The notes below the pieces were generated by a model that was given only the letters and a program-made list of their open reading frames with translations, did no database searches and was not told the DNA's origin. Shown here one piece after another: positions 6,716 to 8,486 of a DNA stretch of 8,486 nucleotides. The position numbers and the translations under genes are program-made. The stretch is from Bacteroidota bacterium. GTDB lineage: Bacteria > Bacteroidota > Bacteroidia > Flavobacteriales > Weeksellaceae. The stretch spans positions 1 through 8,486 of the forward strand of contig JAEXJU010000047.1 in the NCBI GenBank assembly GCA_023448955.1, written 5' to 3'. How positions within the stretch are numbered: position 1 is the stretch's first letter; each line of letters starts with the position of its first letter.

Positions 6716-7409
6716 AACCTTGTATTTTGAAAAAAAAGAAGAACTAAATTTTTTTATCCATTCTTTATCTACTTTGTATGCAATGAACGATAATCAAACT
6801 AGCCCATATACTTTTTTTCTAGCTGAAAATATCAAAAAACGACAAAGATACATTTTTGAAGATTTTTTAGTTATTTTGAAATCAAATTCATTTATAATGA
6901 TATACAATCTTGTCGAATCTACAATTAAAAACTCAGTAATCTTTATGTATGACGAAATAAATAGACATAATATTCGATATTTGGATGCTAAAGATGAAAT
7001 AAAAAAAATTTGGTTTAATTACCATTTTAAAGATAATGTATCAAGCGTAGATAAATTGAAAACAGTCTCACAAGAGCTGATTGATGATATTATATCTGAA
7101 AAGAATATTTCTCTTGATTTTGAGCAATTTAAATTGTCTGGGAATGCAGATTGGCGTGTCATAAAAAAAGCAATGTTAGAACATGGATTGGATGTTAATT
7201 CCAATAAAACTAATTCGCATGCAAGCTCTATGAGAACCGTGAAAGACAAGCGAAATAGTCTAGCGCATGGAAGTGAGTCTTTTATTGATTCAGCAAAAGA
7301 TTTTTCAGAGAGTGATATTCGAAGAATTGCTCAAGATACTTTTACAATATTAGAATATATGATGGATGAAGTTGATAAGTACGTTGAAAAAGAGAAGTAT
7401 AAAATTTAA
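6702..7409 (+). CDS. HEPN-domain putative nuclease, MAE_28990/MAE_18760-like
   Basis: A 235-residue, helix-rich soluble protein without signal peptide or membrane helices. The C-terminal part carries KRNSLAHG, an R-x4-H motif with R184 and H189, which is the catalytic signature of HEPN ribonucleases. The segment MIYNLVESTIKNSVIFMYDE (about 69-88) is typical of the first long helices of the MAE_28990/MAE_18760 HEPN family. ATG 6702 lies 14 bases inside the end of the DUF262 gene. A GTG at 6693 is an alternative and neither has a strong ribosome binding site, so translation is probably coupled. HEPN proteins commonly cut RNA in abortive defence and toxin systems. Families found beside DUF262 and methyltransferases have been proposed as restriction effectors. 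Whether this one cuts RNA or DNA cannot be told from sequence. Confidence 0.75.
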   Translation: MAQDRTLYFEKKEELNFFIHSLSTLYAMNDNQTSPYTFFLAENIKKRQRYIFEDFLVILKSNSFIMIYNLVESTIKNSVIFMYDEINRHNIRYLDAKDEIKKIWFNYHFKDNVSSVDKLKTVSQELIDDIISEKNISLDFEQFKLSGNADWRVIKKAMLEHGLDVNSNKTNSHASSMRTVKDKRNSLAHGSESFIDSAKDFSESDIRRIAQDTFTILEYMMDEVDKYVEKEKYKI

Positions 7410-7887
7410 TATATTTATAAGAAAAAGTTTTATAGTTCCCTTGTTTAATTGGCGGTACATTATAGTTTTTTTAGTATGATAAAATTACGCTAGACCATTT
7501 AAACACATTTTTGAGTATCGATTTCTAGCGGAGAGAGTTTCAAGATAGGTGTCAACTCATGAAGAAGACAAGAAGGATTATATTTGTTATAGTTAGGATG
7601 TCAAAAATACAAAATAAAATTGGTGAGAGACCAAATCCCATATTTTGGCTAAAAAAGCTCAATAAATTGGGGCAAACAAACCTAAATCGATAGGGATATT
7701 TGTCTTTTTTCGCATTTTTTTCTTTAAGGTGACTATATTTAGAAAAAGTACTTTTGAAGCTCTAACCGGTTACTTATTTATAAATAAGTAAATTTATAAA
7801 TAACCTTAAAAATGAGTGTTATTAAAAGAAAAGTTAAATAGTTAAGGATTTTGATGAATGCAAACAGTGTTTTATTAGTAAATTTCT
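7410..7887. other. Non-coding region downstream of the HEPN gene
   Basis: No well supported gene is present. CGCTAGA/TCTAGCG (7488-7494 and 7524-7530) is a 7-bp inverted repeat. A 44-codon frame at 7559-7693 begins MKKTRRIIFVIV but has only a weak ribosome binding site and poor composition. An imperfect hairpin, CAAA and CCTA pairing with TAGG and TTTG (7673-7702), precedes TCTTTTTT (7703-7710) and may terminate the upstream operon. A large palindrome lies at 7770-7791 and is listed separately. Confidence 0.45.
7770..7803. repeat. 22-bp perfect palindrome with overlapping 12-bp direct repeat
   Basis: Positions 7770-7791 form a perfect AT-rich palindrome centred between 7780 and 7781. Its half-site is TTACTTATTTA. 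The word ATTTATAAATAA occurs inside it at 7776-7787 and again at 7792-7803, a 16-base period. GGTTA just before and TAACC just after give a further imperfect inverted symmetry. No T run follows, so it is not a simple terminator. It could bind a dimeric regulator or the element's recombination proteins. Confidence 0.7.
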
Positions 7888-7924
7888 AAAAAAGCAACTT
7901 TCTTTCAAAGAGAGTTGCTTTTTT
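7888..7924. terminator. Strong bidirectional rho-independent terminator
   Basis: AAAAAAGCAACT (7888-7899) pairs perfectly with AGTTGCTTTTTT (7913-7924). The stem continues inward with one G-T pair to a 5-base TTCAA loop. Six T residues end it on + and six A residues give the same on -. On the minus strand it lies about 65 bases after the stop of the possible small gene at 7989-8135. On the plus strand it insulates the cargo from the integrase module. Confidence 0.9.
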
Positions 7925-7988
7925 GCATTCTCAATTGTCTTTATTAGTGTAAAGAAAAATGACCTTTGAAAATTGAATACAAAATCTA

Positions 7989-8135
7989 TCAGTACTTTCC
8001 ATTTGCAGGGAGCATTTCCCAATTACGCCATAATGAGTAATCGGAGCGATAAATAATTGAGAGAAGAATTGTCGATTTCGAGCCATGATCTGCAAATGTA
8101 ATAATGATACTTCCGTAATCAAATTGGCTCGCCAT
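7989..8135 (-). CDS. Possible 48-residue protein of unknown function, antisense to the integrase module
   Basis: On the minus strand ATG 8135 opens a frame to TGA 7989-7991. It reads MASQFDYGSIIITFADHGSK, then STILLSIIYRSDYSLWRNWE and MLPANGKY. The mix of charged, aromatic and aliphatic residues, and the strong terminator 65 bases downstream in the same direction, favour a real gene. Against it, there is no clear ribosome binding site; the preceding bases on that strand are pyrimidine-rich, and an in-frame GTG sits directly before the ATG. I do not recognise the family with certainty. It could instead be a remnant of a longer element gene. Confidence 0.4.
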   Translation of the reverse strand: MASQFDYGSIIITFADHGSKSTILLSIIYRSDYSLWRNWEMLPANGKY

Positions 8136-8139
8136 CACT

Positions 8140-8263
8140 GGGGAGAGGTGAAAATCCTATGTGCTTTTTGACATGAGCAGCTGGTAGAAAAATATTTCTC
8201 AAGAATAATTTGTTACTTATGTTTTTTCGTGAAACGCTGACATAGGAAAGAGAAGGCGGTAGA
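8140..8263 (+). promoter_or_regulatory. Leader and promoter region of the DUF3173-integrase module
   Basis: TTGACA (8168-8173) with AATATT 17 bases later (8191-8196) is a possible promoter. GGGGAGAGG (8140-8148) precedes ATG 8159, which opens a five-codon frame MCFLT ending at TGA 8174-8176, a possible leader peptide. TCCTATGT (8155-8162) is the exact inverted complement of ACATAGGA (8240-8247), just before the ribosome binding site of the DUF3173 gene. The promoter and the leader overlap, so probably only one is real. Confidence 0.35.
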
Positions 8264-8455
8264 ATGAAGACAGCCACTCGGCAAGATATTATCAAGTTGG
8301 GATTTTCACGGTATTACGCTGACAAGATCTTCAGGGAATGCAAAGCTCTTTTGGTCACTAATGGGTATTCTTTTTATCGCAATAGCAAGATTAAAAGAAT
8401 ACCCGTGAGTGTCATTGAAGAGGTCTTACACATTTCTTGGGAGGATGAATACTGA
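8264..8455 (+). CDS. DUF3173 protein, putative excisionase-like factor beside integrase
   Basis: A 63-residue basic protein, MKTATRQDIIKLGFSRYYAD..., with AAGGCGG about 5 bases before ATG 8264. It has a helix-turn-helix-like N-terminal part (QDIIKLGFSRYYADKIFREC) and a YSFYRNSKIKRIPVSVIEEV segment. This matches the DUF3173 family, which is found immediately upstream of tyrosine integrases in ICEs of Bacillota. The position and size match excisionase genes such as Tn916 xis, so a role in excision or integrase control is the natural inference, but it is not demonstrated for the family. Its stop codon overlaps by one base the ATG of the next frame (8455), indicating co-translation with the integrase. 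Confidence 0.85.
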   Translation: MKTATRQDIIKLGFSRYYADKIFRECKALLVTNGYSFYRNSKIKRIPVSVIEEVLHISWEDEY

Positions 8456-8486
8456 TGAGAAGAGTTGCAAATGTGTACAAAGACGA
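8455..8486 (+). CDS. Start of the putative tyrosine integrase, cut by the window end
   Basis: ATG 8455 overlaps the DUF3173 stop codon in a TGATG junction and reads MRRVANVYKD before the window ends. No catalytic residues are visible. The call rests on the order DUF3173-integrase in ICEs and on the translationally coupled start. If correct, the element's attachment site should lie soon after this gene. Confidence 0.6.
   Translation, partial: MRRVANVYKD

Noticed and set aside
7488..7530. CGCTAGA/TCTAGCG inverted repeat considered as an attachment or recombination site.
   Set aside because: Seven base pairs with 29 bases between them is weak, and no matching copy was seen elsewhere in the window.
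7559..7693. 44-codon frame beginning MKKTRRIIFVIV on the plus strand.
   Set aside because: Only a weak ribosome binding site (ATAGGTG), AT-driven composition, and its end overlaps a terminator-like hairpin.
7834..8122. Two minus-strand frames of 62-63 codons overlapping the 48-residue candidate.
   Set aside because: No ribosome binding sites, both cross the strong terminator or have poor composition, and they overlap a more protein-like frame.

Overview
The window is low-GC Bacillota DNA, most likely from Lactobacillales. The basis is strong AT bias, consensus AGGAGG-type ribosome binding sites, TTG starts, and small genes of Tn916-type conjugative elements. It reads as the accessory end of a Tn916-like integrative and conjugative element (ICE). 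The left edge has the end of a sigma-70 region 4-like gene (Tn916 orf7 type), an orf8-type small regulator and a DUF3789-like micro-protein. The right edge has a DUF3173 gene overlapping by one base the first codons of what should be the integrase. The conjugation genes and the attachment sites lie outside the window. The exact species cannot be read from the sequence.

Layout: 1-713, ICE regulatory genes with a terminator at 528-570. 714-1285, three degraded-looking small membrane-protein frames, each split at a run of T. 1510-3816, a Type II restriction-modification pair: a TdeIII/MjaII-like endonuclease on + and a C5-cytosine methyltransferase with an N-terminal DNA-binding domain on -, converging on a shared bidirectional terminator. 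3817-4590, an AT-rich non-coding stretch with the divergent promoters of the two methyltransferases and several short repeats. 4591-7409, a tight three-gene operon: a second C5-cytosine methyltransferase, a DUF262 protein and a HEPN-domain putative nuclease. 7410-8263, mostly non-coding, with a 22-bp palindrome, a strong terminator and a possible 48-residue antisense gene. 8264-8486, DUF3173 and the integrase start.

The 1510-7409 block is defence cargo lying between the orf8-type gene and the integrase module. It holds two separate DNA-modifying systems. The first is a recognisable Type II system, in which the methyltransferase may also repress its own promoter and perhaps that of the endonuclease. 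The second (methyltransferase + DUF262 + HEPN) has no classical restriction endonuclease and is the best candidate for a poorly described system. I infer that its methyltransferase marks host DNA while the DUF262 and HEPN proteins act on unmarked or invading DNA or on RNA. The second operon is visibly more AT-rich than the first pair, which suggests separate acquisition.
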